NCBI GenBank assembly: GCA_045603125.1
Contig: JAZULN010000045.1
Location: forward strand, 1 to 29,836
DNA: 29,836 nt
Direction: 5' to 3'
DNA from: CAKSFT01 sp045603125
GTDB lineage: Bacteria; Bacillota; Clostridia; UBA1381
Below are positions 14,554 to 21,015 of the stretch, one piece after another. The notes beneath the pieces were generated by a model that was given only the letters and a program-made list of their open reading frames with translations, did no database searches and was not told where the DNA came from. The position numbers were made by a program, and so were the translations under genes. Every line of letters begins with the position of its first letter. Position 1 is the stretch's first letter.

Positions 14554-15517
14554 ACCAAAGTACAATAAATATCAAACACATAACCGGTATGGTTATAACA
14601 GATAAAACGTGTGAAATCATAGTCATAGAAGCTCCGGTTTTTGTTTCACCGCCGTAAGATGCAGGGTATACTATGGTGTTTAGCCCAAGGGGTGTTGCAA
14701 AGGCAATCAATGCAAGGGTTACAATTTCTTTTGGAGTATGTAATAATTTTAGCACCGAAATCATAATTGCCGGTATCAAAATTAGTCTTAAGAAAGTTAC
14801 GATATATACCTTTTTGTCGGATATCAGTTCCTTAAAGTTATATTTTCCGATTACAATACCTGCCAGCACCATGGCTAAAGGCCCCATGCAATTTCCGGCA
14901 CTGGAAAATGCCTTTGGCAAAAATGCCGGAAGTTTTTGACCAATTCCGGTCAGCCCCAACGCCATACCGATAAGTAGTGATATAAATGGGGGGTTCGTTA
15001 GCCCTTTTCGGAGATTTTTTAGAATATTTCCTTTTGCGTGGTCTTTTGGTATTAGTATGTATATTCCCCAGGCAGTACACATAATGCCTACAAAAAAGGT
15101 AAACATAGAATACTTAAAAAACATCATATCGCCAAAGATGCCGAGTACAATGAAGTTACCCATATACCCGTAATTTCCAAAGGTAAGGGCATATTTATAA
15201 ATCTGACGGCGATAGACCAATTCCGGGGAGTTGCCTCTTATAAATAATTTCGACAAAGGGTAGGAGACAGCGATTGCCACCAAAACCAGGATAAGTCCAT
15301 AAAACATTAAGGGAAAATTTTCCGAAAAATTCTTTACAGTACAGTTTACCGATTGGTTGCTAAGATAAAGGGCAGGGACAAAAATAAGGGTTTCAAGCTT
15401 TGATATTATTTTATCGCTACCTTCAGGGATTAGCCGAAGCTTTTCCACAATAAAACCTGCCAGTATCAGCATAAACATACTGAGTATTTGCATAAGAGTC
15501 AAATTGAAAAATTCCAC
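14552..15517 (-). CDS. AEC-family (auxin efflux carrier-like) transporter
   Basis: A 321-residue permease of the AEC family, with about ten helices in two groups of five and a central loop (PKDHAKGNILKNLRKGLTNPPFISLLIGMALG) typical of bacterial members such as malate/malonate-type carriers. Helix-breaking motifs seen are ALTFGNYGYMGNF and the ATPLGLNTIVYPASYGG segment near the end. The start is GTG with AAAGGTGA ten bases upstream. It is the last gene of a minus-strand operon after two deacetylase-like genes, with a gap of only 25 bases. The substrate is unknown; small organic acids or amino acids are typical of the family. Confidence 0.88.
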   Translation of the reverse strand: MEFFNLTLMQILSMFMLILAGFIVEKLRLIPEGSDKIISKLETLIFVPALYLSNQSVNCTVKNFSENFPLMFYGLILVLVAIAVSYPLSKLFIRGNSPELVYRRQIYKYALTFGNYGYMGNFIVLGIFGDMMFFKYSMFTFFVGIMCTAWGIYILIPKDHAKGNILKNLRKGLTNPPFISLLIGMALGLTGIGQKLPAFLPKAFSSAGNCMGPLAMVLAGIVIGKYNFKELISDKKVYIVTFLRLILIPAIMISVLKLLHTPKEIVTLALIAFATPLGLNTIVYPASYGGETKTGASMTMISHVLSVITIPVMCLIFIVLW

Positions 15518-15542
15518 TGTATCAATTCACCTTTCATCTTGA

Positions 15543-16472
15543 TTAGTTATCTAATAGTTCTTCACCACATATAAACTCAAACCCGTTTTTGGAAAGAATC
15601 TCACCCATTTTATAAATCTTATCGGCATAGTCAGGTTGATATGCGAAATAGTCAGAATAGAAATATTGTTCATGGTCAACGATTCCGATGTATTCGTTGT
15701 CTATTTGAGCGGAAAAAATTCCTTCTAATTTTTCAAAGGCACTTGTGTTAAGACAGCATGTAGCAAATTTCTTAAGTGGGAGTTTCATTTCCTCATTATA
15801 GATATGTTTGGTTGTGCCAACGGTTTTTGCCTGTTCATCCATTGTTAAATGGTTATATCCGCAGATAGAATACCACTTATTGCCTGTTTCTCGGTTTGTT
15901 ATTGAATAAGTTCTGGTTGAAGCCTGATGATTATTAAGAAAACGGAAGGAATGACCGTAAGGAAGGAAATCAAAGTTTCCTTTGCTGTCAAATGTTTCAC
16001 CGTAGGTAGAATCAAGAATTTTCACTCCACAATCCTTTAACGCACGAACCCCTTCCTTGCTTACCGGCAACCAATGCGTACAGACACTATAGGCAAATGA
16101 GTCCTTACCGGCAAATCGGATAACTTCCTTTTCGGTTGCCTTAAACAGATCATATACATCGTCATATGTTGCATTGATGTGAGGGAAGTCGGGGAATTCT
16201 TCTTTTGCGTGAAAAGCCATCTTGAGCCAGGAAGAAGCCTCCTGAAATTCTGATTTATAGGCATCGGTCACGTCGGCCAGAGTAAACTCGTCGTTTCCGT
16301 AAAAATAATCGGTTCTATAAAATAGGTTTAACTGAGTCTTTACACCAAATTTATCGTGTGCGGTCTTTAGCATTTTCATGAATGGATTGTCAAAAAGACT
16401 CGCCGGTTTTTGACGGGTAATGTCACGAAGCACCCAGATTGTGTCATCAATATAAAAATACGCTTTTTTCAT
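15543..16472 (-). CDS. Polysaccharide-deacetylase-like protein, copy A
   Basis: A 309-residue cytoplasmic protein without signal peptide or membrane helices. I see a polysaccharide-deacetylase-like (NodB/CE4-type barrel) pattern: an Asp-Asp pair at 9-10 in YFYIDDTIW, His88 and His98 in the FHAKEEFPDFPH stretch, a conserved CTHW at 131-134, and a late DHEQYFYSDYF segment. No catalysis is proven, and the substrate is unknown. It is a paralogue of the next gene upstream: residues 1-76 are identical, the ends nearly so, while about 150-250 diverge. AGGAGG precedes the ATG by seven bases. It is in an operon with copy B and an AEC transporter. Confidence 0.6.
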   Translation of the reverse strand: MKKAYFYIDDTIWVLRDITRQKPASLFDNPFMKMLKTAHDKFGVKTQLNLFYRTDYFYGNDEFTLADVTDAYKSEFQEASSWLKMAFHAKEEFPDFPHINATYDDVYDLFKATEKEVIRFAGKDSFAYSVCTHWLPVSKEGVRALKDCGVKILDSTYGETFDSKGNFDFLPYGHSFRFLNNHQASTRTYSITNRETGNKWYSICGYNHLTMDEQAKTVGTTKHIYNEEMKLPLKKFATCCLNTSAFEKLEGIFSAQIDNEYIGIVDHEQYFYSDYFAYQPDYADKIYKMGEILSKNGFEFICGEELLDN

Positions 16473-16489
16473 AAAAATTCCTCCTATTT

Positions 16490-17431
16490 TTAATCATCTA
16501 AAAGTTCTTCACCGCATATGAATTCAAAACCGTTTTTGGTAAGGAATTCGCCCATTTTGTAAATTTTTTCAGCATAATCGGGTTGATATGCGAAATAGTC
16601 GGAATAGAAATATTGCTCGTGGTCGCAGATTCCGATATAATCTTGGTCAATCTGTTCTGAGAACATACTCTCCAGTTTATCATAAGGGGTCAGATTAAGA
16701 CAAGATGTGCAGAATTTCTTTATTGGAAGATTCATTTCTTCGTTGATAAGATATTTGGTAGTGCCGTAGGTTTTCAAATGTTCTTCCTGAGTTATGTGGT
16801 TATATCCGCAGATTGAACGCTCTATCGCCTTATTGTTATAAGCATTTTTCACATCGACTCTTGTGAAGAGTCTCGTTTCCTTTTGGCGATTGTTCAAAAG
16901 TCTGAATGAGTGACCGTAGGGAAGAGAATCAGGATTTCCGTCATACTCTGTTGTATCGCCGGCGGTAACATCTAAAAGCTTTACTCCGCAATCCTTAAAA
17001 GCCCTGACGCCGGCTTTGCTTGTAGGAACCCAGTGAGGGCAGACGCTATAGGCAAAGGAATCTTTTCCGGCAAAACGGATAACTTCTTTTTCCATTGTCT
17101 TAAATAAATCATGTATATCCTCGTATGTAGCATTAACGTGAGGGTAATCGGGAAACTCCTCTTTTGCGTGGAATGCCATCTTAAGCCAGGAAGAAGCCTC
17201 CTTGAATTCTGATTTATAGGCATCGGTCACATCTGCCAAAGTAAACTCGTCGTTTCCGTAGAAATAATCGGTTCTATAAAATAGGTTTAACTGAGTCTTT
17301 ACACCAAATTTATCGTGTGCGGTTTTTAGCATCTTCATGAATGGGTTGTCAAAAAGACTAGCTGGTTTTTGACGGGTAATGTCACGAAGTACCCAGATTG
17401 TGTCATCAATGTAAAAATACGCTTTTTTCAT
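16490..17431 (-). CDS. Polysaccharide-deacetylase-like protein, copy B
   Basis: A 313-residue paralogue of copy A and the first gene of the minus-strand operon. It keeps the Asp9-Asp10 pair, His88, His98, the CPHW motif and the DHEQYFYSDYFAYQPDYAEKIYKMGE end. The middle (about 150-250) differs in sequence and by four residues in length. The two genes share nearly identical 5' DNA, including the base pattern before the start, so they arose by recent duplication or have been homogenised. AAGGAG precedes the ATG, and a TTGAAT-17-TATATT promoter lies 23-51 bases upstream. The stop is 17 bases before the copy A start. Confidence 0.6.
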   Translation of the reverse strand: MKKAYFYIDDTIWVLRDITRQKPASLFDNPFMKMLKTAHDKFGVKTQLNLFYRTDYFYGNDEFTLADVTDAYKSEFKEASSWLKMAFHAKEEFPDYPHVNATYEDIHDLFKTMEKEVIRFAGKDSFAYSVCPHWVPTSKAGVRAFKDCGVKLLDVTAGDTTEYDGNPDSLPYGHSFRLLNNRQKETRLFTRVDVKNAYNNKAIERSICGYNHITQEEHLKTYGTTKYLINEEMNLPIKKFCTSCLNLTPYDKLESMFSEQIDQDYIGICDHEQYFYSDYFAYQPDYAEKIYKMGEFLTKNGFEFICGEELLDD

Positions 17432-17453
17432 AAAAATTCACTCCTTTTTAAGT

Positions 17454-17482
17454 AATATAGCACTTGCATTAAAATAATTCAA
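17454..17482 (-). promoter_or_regulatory. Promoter of the deacetylase-like/AEC operon
   Basis: On the minus strand, TTGAAT (17482-17477), 17-base spacer, TATATT (17459-17454). It lies immediately upstream of the ribosome binding site of copy B and is divergent from the sdpR-like gene. Confidence 0.65.
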
Positions 17483-17540
17483 TGGATTTTTCAACTGAAA
17501 GTAAACAATTCAACGATTGGGCACGCGGGTTTTGATTGGT

Positions 17541-17576
17541 CAATAGCTATTTAGAAAAAAATCTAAATAGCTATTG
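17541..17576 (+). promoter_or_regulatory. Operator 1 of the sdpRI-like operon
   Basis: A perfect 15-bp inverted repeat, CAATAGCTATTTAGA (17541-17555) with TCTAAATAGCTATTG (17562-17576), separated by six A. Its inner 20 bases (17549-17568) read ATTTAGA-N6-TCTAAAT, exactly as in operator 2. The right arm overlaps the -35 box, so a bound repressor would block polymerase. Likely target: the ArsR-type product of the next gene. Confidence 0.75.
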
Positions 17577-17602
17577 ACATTTATAAATTTCTATGTTACA
17601 AT
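17574..17602 (+). promoter_or_regulatory. Promoter of the sdpRI-like operon
   Basis: TTGACA (17574-17579), 17-base spacer, TACAAT (17597-17602), placed between two copies of the same operator. Confidence 0.85.
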
Positions 17603-17604
17603 CT

Positions 17605-17624
17605 ATTTAGAAATATTTCTAAAT
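17605..17624 (+). promoter_or_regulatory. Operator 2 of the sdpRI-like operon
   Basis: A 20-base perfect palindrome of the form ATTTAGA-N6-TCTAAAT, directly after the -10 box and therefore over the transcription start. Its centre is 56 bases from that of operator 1. Confidence 0.75.
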
Positions 17625-17645
17625 AACTTAAAAGGAGTGGTAAGT

Positions 17646-17915
17646 GTGGGCATGAGCGAAACCCTAAAGGCAATATCAGACCCTGTAAGACGAGATATTC
17701 TTTCAATGCTAAAAGAGGGTAAAAAGTCGGCGGGGGAGATTGGTGAGCATTTTAACTTGACCGGTGCGACTGTTTCATATCACTTGGCAAAACTCAAGAG
17801 TGCCGATCTTATTGAAGAAGAAAAATATAAAAATTTCATATATTATCACTTAAACACTTCGGTTTTTGAAGAGGTTTTGAGTTGGATATATATGTTGGGA
17901 GGGAATAAAAAATGA
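17646..17915 (+). CDS. ArsR-type autorepressor, SdpR-like
   Basis: An 89-residue winged-helix regulator of the ArsR/SmtB superfamily. The sequence ISDPVRRDILSMLKEGKKSAGEIGEHFNLTGATVSYHLAKLKSADLIEEEKYKNFIYYHL is typical of the autorepressor SdpR group, with no cysteine metal site. The start is a GTG with AAGGAG eight bases upstream; ATG 17652 is 14 bases away and the frame further upstream lies in the promoter. Its stop overlaps the start of the SdpI-like gene (ATGA). By analogy with Bacillus, the repressor controls its own operon and is taken to the membrane by SdpI. Two operators flank the promoter. Confidence 0.88.
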   Translation: MGMSETLKAISDPVRRDILSMLKEGKKSAGEIGEHFNLTGATVSYHLAKLKSADLIEEEKYKNFIYYHLNTSVFEEVLSWIYMLGGNKK

Positions 17916-18523
17916 AATTTATGAAATGGAAGATTTTGATAATATCAAGTGTGGTTTGCCTTTTGCCGATACTTTTAGGGCTTGCTATGTGGAATAGCTT
18001 GCCTGATGCTATAGCAATTCATTTTGATTTTTACGGGAATCCCGATAATTATGCGAAAAAGGGTTTTGTGGTGTTTGGACTTCCTGCTTTAATGGTCGTA
18101 TTGCAGGCCTTTTGCTGTTTCGTTAATGATTTGAACGCCCATAAATTTGGTGAACGCAAAAAATTTGAGATGGCGACAAAATGGATTATTCCTGCGATGT
18201 CAATAGTTTTGCAGGTTGCTACTTTAGGCTACAGCGTCGGCTGGAATATTGATATAAGGAAGGTTGCGGCAGTGGTTGTAGGCGGGATTTTTGTGGTGAT
18301 AGGAAATTACATGCCAAAATTTGACCGTATAAAAAATTATGATTTAGACAGTGAGAAGGCAAGAAAGGTAAACCGTTTTATCGGCTATGAGTCGGTTGTA
18401 ATGGGAGTGTTATTTTTAATAAGTGCATTTTTACCTCCGGTTAGCACACTTATCTGCTTGATGCTTTTAATACCATATGCCATTATCAGTATAATTTACG
18501 GAATTAAAACAGCAAGAAAATAG
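17912..18523 (+). CDS. SdpI-family membrane protein
   Basis: A 203-residue membrane protein of the SdpI family with an N-terminal DUF1648-type region (LPDAIAIHFDFYGNPDNYAKK between helices 1 and 2). About six membrane segments are visible. The C half carries the SdpI hallmark GNYMPKFDRIKNY ... NRFIGYES. In Bacillus subtilis SdpI gives immunity to the SdpC toxin and sequesters the repressor SdpR. Here it is translationally coupled to an SdpR-like gene, with GGGAGG upstream, but no sdpABC toxin genes are in the window. A role in sensing or resisting a foreign toxin or membrane stress is inferred. Confidence 0.88.
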   Translation: MKFMKWKILIISSVVCLLPILLGLAMWNSLPDAIAIHFDFYGNPDNYAKKGFVVFGLPALMVVLQAFCCFVNDLNAHKFGERKKFEMATKWIIPAMSIVLQVATLGYSVGWNIDIRKVAAVVVGGIFVVIGNYMPKFDRIKNYDLDSEKARKVNRFIGYESVVMGVLFLISAFLPPVSTLICLMLLIPYAIISIIYGIKTARK

Positions 18524-18527
18524 CTAT

Positions 18528-18555
18528 AAAAAAGACACCCTTTGGGGTGTCTTTT
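18528..18555. terminator. Bidirectional terminator after the SdpI-like gene
   Basis: An A-run and GACACCC (18534-18540), loop TTTG, GGGTGTC (18545-18551), then TTTT. It lies between the convergent SdpI-like and nitroreductase genes. Confidence 0.9.
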
Positions 18556-18559
18556 AATC

Positions 18560-19078
18560 TTAAAAGGTATCGTAAATAACTACATCCTCCAGGGGACGGA
18601 AGGTTGAATGAAATTCGTGGATAGGTGCGTCGTCAGCGGGGTACCCCATAACTAAAATTGCCAAAGGCTCAATGTTTTCGGGGACATTGAATTCCTCTTT
18701 TACTGCATTTGGATCAAAGTGCATAACCCATGTTGAGCCGATGCCGATAGAGTGTGCCATAAGCATCATGTGGGTGGTTACGATTGCCGCATCAACGGGT
18801 GCTGATTTTGCCCCGTCATATCGTCTTGTCCAGGTTTCTTCCTTATTATAGCAGACAATCATAGCACTTGGTGCATCAAAATGACACTTGGTGCATTTTT
18901 TTAGTTTTTCTGCAGATTCATCTTTGTTTAAAACCAAAATCCTTTGTGGTTGAAAATTACAGCCTGTTGGTGCAACGTGGCCGGCTTTTAAGATTTTATC
19001 AATTTCTTCTTGTTTTATATGCTCCTTTTTGAAGGAACGAACAGAGTATCTGTCACTGGCGAGTCTTAAAAAATCCAT
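18560..19078 (-). CDS. Nitroreductase-family flavoprotein
   Basis: A 172-residue FMN-dependent oxidoreductase of the nitroreductase family. Signatures: DRYSVRSFKKEHI near the N terminus, AGHVAPTGCNFQPQRILVL (FMN-binding), a DAAIVTTHMMLMAHSIGIGSTWV helix, and LAILVMGYPADDAPIHEFH at the end. The substrate cannot be told. I start at the ATG 19078 because GAGGAG lies seven bases before it and the promoter (19107-19135) lies between it and the upstream in-frame ATG. It has a cysteine pair (KKCTKCHF) at about 65-69 that is unusual but not diagnostic. Confidence 0.87.
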   Translation of the reverse strand: MDFLRLASDRYSVRSFKKEHIKQEEIDKILKAGHVAPTGCNFQPQRILVLNKDESAEKLKKCTKCHFDAPSAMIVCYNKEETWTRRYDGAKSAPVDAAIVTTHMMLMAHSIGIGSTWVMHFDPNAVKEEFNVPENIEPLAILVMGYPADDAPIHEFHSTFRPLEDVVIYDTF

Positions 19079-19106
19079 ATATATTCTCCTCAAATCTTTT
19101 TTATTT

Positions 19107-19135
19107 AGTATATCATTTGGAAGGAGTTTAGTCAA
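19107..19135 (-). promoter_or_regulatory. Promoter of the nitroreductase gene
   Basis: On the minus strand, TTGACT (19135-19130), 17-base spacer, TATACT (19112-19107), about 28 bases before the start codon. Confidence 0.8.
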
Positions 19136-19263
19136 TAAAAATATATGCAAAGAGAGTTTATTTTAACTACTCCGAAGAAAATTTTTGTTATCAAACTGTG
19201 CAATGTCGTCTGTTATGATAGAGCAAAATTATTTGGGAATATAAAAACTCCTTTGAAAAACTA

Positions 19264-19292
19264 TTGACATGATTATTCACGCATAGTACACT
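19264..19292 (+). promoter_or_regulatory. Promoter of the ECF sigma operon
   Basis: TTGACA (19264-19269), 17-base spacer, TACACT (19287-19292). It is bracketed by an interrupted inverted repeat, CCTTTGA about 19250-19256 and TCAAAGG about 19296-19302, each with a CTAT/ATAG extension on the inside, which may be an operator. It is a sigma-A type promoter rather than an ECF type. Confidence 0.7.
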
Positions 19293-19433
19293 ATAGTCAA
19301 AGGCTTTTATTTTATAAAAATTGCAGAGTTTATAAAGCTGATTCAGGAAATAATAGGAAACAATATAAATAAAATATTAAAACTGCAACCTTTTTTGGGT
19401 TTTGAAAGTATTACTATAAAGGGGGAGAAACCG

Positions 19434-19898
19434 TTGACCAAAGATCAGGTGGTGGAAAAATATTTCAATATGGTTTATAAATTGGCACTAAACCAAACAA
19501 AAGACAGGCACCATGCCGAAGATGTCACGCAGGAAGTGTTTTTGAGGTATATAAAAAAAGACTATAATTTTGAGAGTGAGGAGCATATAAAGGCGTGGCT
19601 TTTGCGAGTTACCATAAACTGCTCCCATAATGTCTTTAATAGCTCGTGGTTTAAAAAGACAACGCCCATTACCGAAGATATTGCCTTTGAAAATGAGGAA
19701 ATGGGCGATGTCTACTATGCAACCTTGGAACTACCACAAAAATATAGAACAGTTATTCACTTATTTTACTATGAAGACTTTTCGGTAGCCGAAATTTCAA
19801 GATACTTAAATATAAATGAAGCGACGGTAAAATCCCAGCTCCATAGAGGGAGAGAAAAGTTAAAAGAAAAGCTTGAAGGGGGCAACTTTAATGTATAA
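19434..19898 (+). CDS. ECF-type RNA polymerase sigma factor
   Basis: A 154-residue sigma-70 family protein of extracytoplasmic-function size. Region 2 contains FNMVYKLALNQTKDRHHAEDVTQEVFLRYI. Region 4 is ELPQKYRTVIHLFYYEDFSVAEISRYLNINEATVKSQLHRGREKLKEKL with a clear helix-turn-helix. The start is a TTG at 19434, with GGGGGAG eight bases upstream; the TTG at 19395 lacks a binding site. It overlaps the next gene by eight bases, as is usual for sigma/anti-sigma pairs. The signal and regulon are unknown. Its own promoter looks sigma-A dependent. Confidence 0.92.
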   Translation: MTKDQVVEKYFNMVYKLALNQTKDRHHAEDVTQEVFLRYIKKDYNFESEEHIKAWLLRVTINCSHNVFNSSWFKKTTPITEDIAFENEEMGDVYYATLELPQKYRTVIHLFYYEDFSVAEISRYLNINEATVKSQLHRGREKLKEKLEGGNFNV

Positions 19899-20514
19899 AA
19901 GATTGTATAAAGAGGCAAATGACTCGATACCTTTAAATTCAGAACTGAAGGAAAAGCTAATAAAAGAAGCACGGGCAGAGAATGAAAAGAATAAGTTTGG
20001 TTATTTATATAGATACGGTGCAATGGCTGCGGCTTTAGTGATTGCTGTTGGAATTTTTAATCTTTTACCCAAAACTCAAAAATCTGATACTTCCCCAAAC
20101 CTTGCCGAAGTGATAGTGGAAGAAAATCAGCCGATGCCGAGGATGACAAGGGGTATTCCGGAGACAGTCTCTGAAGATTCAAAAGGAACTCCGCCGGCAT
20201 TTTCCCCGGCTGATGAACTTGATTATGCCGACTGGATATTACCCGGCGGTATGGCGGTTATAAGCCAAAGTGAAAACTCTGTCGCTTTTTCTGATGGGGA
20301 TATGAAGTTAACGGTGACTCTTATGCCATATCGTGGACTTTTGGATACGGAAGGCATGATAGAAGGGGAGAGAATAGATGAAAATTCCGTGATGGTAAAA
20401 GAAGGGGAAAACGAATATAGCGTGTATCTTATGCGGGGGGATCGGGACTATAAAATTTCTTCAAAAAACATCTCGGAAAAAGATTTAAAAATTTTTGTAA
20501 ATTCTATTAAATAA
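19891..20514 (+). CDS. Probable membrane-anchored anti-sigma factor
   Basis: A 207-residue protein with a short basic N-terminal cytoplasmic part (1-42), one membrane helix (about 45-63, YGAMAAALVIAVGIFNLL) and an outer domain. The outer part has a Pro/Thr/Glu-rich linker and then a beta-rich domain ending ISEKDLKIFVNSIK, like the DUF4367-type sensor domains found on partner proteins of Clostridial ECF factors. No zinc-binding anti-sigma motif (HxxxCxxC) is present. The start is ATG 19891 with GAAGGGGG upstream, overlapping the sigma gene by eight bases. The regulatory role is inferred from topology and coupling, not from a known anti-sigma domain. Confidence 0.72.
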   Translation: MYKRLYKEANDSIPLNSELKEKLIKEARAENEKNKFGYLYRYGAMAAALVIAVGIFNLLPKTQKSDTSPNLAEVIVEENQPMPRMTRGIPETVSEDSKGTPPAFSPADELDYADWILPGGMAVISQSENSVAFSDGDMKLTVTLMPYRGLLDTEGMIEGERIDENSVMVKEGENEYSVYLMRGDRDYKISSKNISEKDLKIFVNSIK

Positions 20515-20517
20515 TAG

Positions 20518-20550
20518 AATAAATCCACCTTATTTTGGTGGATTTATTTT
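20518..20550. terminator. Bidirectional terminator after the anti-sigma gene
   Basis: AATAAATCCACC (20518-20529) pairs with GGTGGATTTATT (20537-20548), a perfect 12-bp stem. The stop codon of the minus-strand gene (20530-20532) lies in the seven-base loop. Confidence 0.88.
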
Positions 20551-20823
20551 TATGTCGGGGAAGTCTTTTTTTATAAGTTCTAATAGTTTTTCAGAGTCAG
20601 AGTCGAGGGAGCCGGAGTCAATTTGAATTTTTGAAAAAGGATATTTTTTTAAAATTTCACGAAGTACCAAATCAAGATTTTTAGCGTCTTCGGTTACCTT
20701 TATAAGTACGGTGTCGGGCGGATTTTTACCCTTTATGATAACCCTTATAATTGCTTCGGTTACAGATATTATACCGATGACCACAAGAATTGATACAATA
20801 AAAAGAATTGCCGAAAAAGGCAT
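20530..20823 (-). CDS. Small membrane-anchored protein of unknown function
   Basis: A 97-residue protein with one N-terminal membrane helix (about 5-30, AILFIVSILVVIGIISVTEAIIRVII). A soluble part follows with an alternating strand-helix pattern: DTVLIKVTEDAKNLDLVLREILKKY, then SKIQIDSGSLDSDSEKLLELIKKDFPDIKI. Such an arrangement suggests a small alpha/beta fold facing the cytoplasm. I do not recognise the family. GGAGG lies upstream of the ATG. Its last codons form one arm of the terminator shared with the anti-sigma gene. It is divergent from aconitase. Confidence 0.7.
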   Translation of the reverse strand: MPFSAILFIVSILVVIGIISVTEAIIRVIIKGKNPPDTVLIKVTEDAKNLDLVLREILKKYPFSKIQIDSGSLDSDSEKLLELIKKDFPDIKINPPK

Positions 20824-20948
20824 ATTAAAACCTCCATTGATTTAATCTTTTATTGATATAATATGTTTTTTTGGGATTTTTTGTGCAGATTTACCATTTT
20901 TGAAATATTTACTCTTTAAATTTTCATAATCTATAAGAACTCTACATA

Positions 20949-20977
20949 TTGACAAAGTTCAAATTTTTAGGTACAAT
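20949..20977 (+). promoter_or_regulatory. Promoter of the aconitase-isocitrate dehydrogenase operon
   Basis: TTGACA (20949-20954), 17-base spacer, TACAAT (20972-20977), about 38 bases before the start codon. Confidence 0.85.
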
Positions 20978-21015
20978 ATATAGGTATAATAATTTTTTTG
21001 AAAGGATATGATTTC

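Noticed and set aside
17574..17645. N-terminal extension of the SdpR-like protein from the TTG at 17574
   Set aside because: That TTG is the -35 box, and the stretch contains the -10 box and operator 2, so it is not translated.
19079..19150. N-terminal extension of the nitroreductase from ATG 19150
   Set aside because: The promoter at 19107-19135 lies inside it, and the good ribosome binding site belongs to the ATG at 19078.
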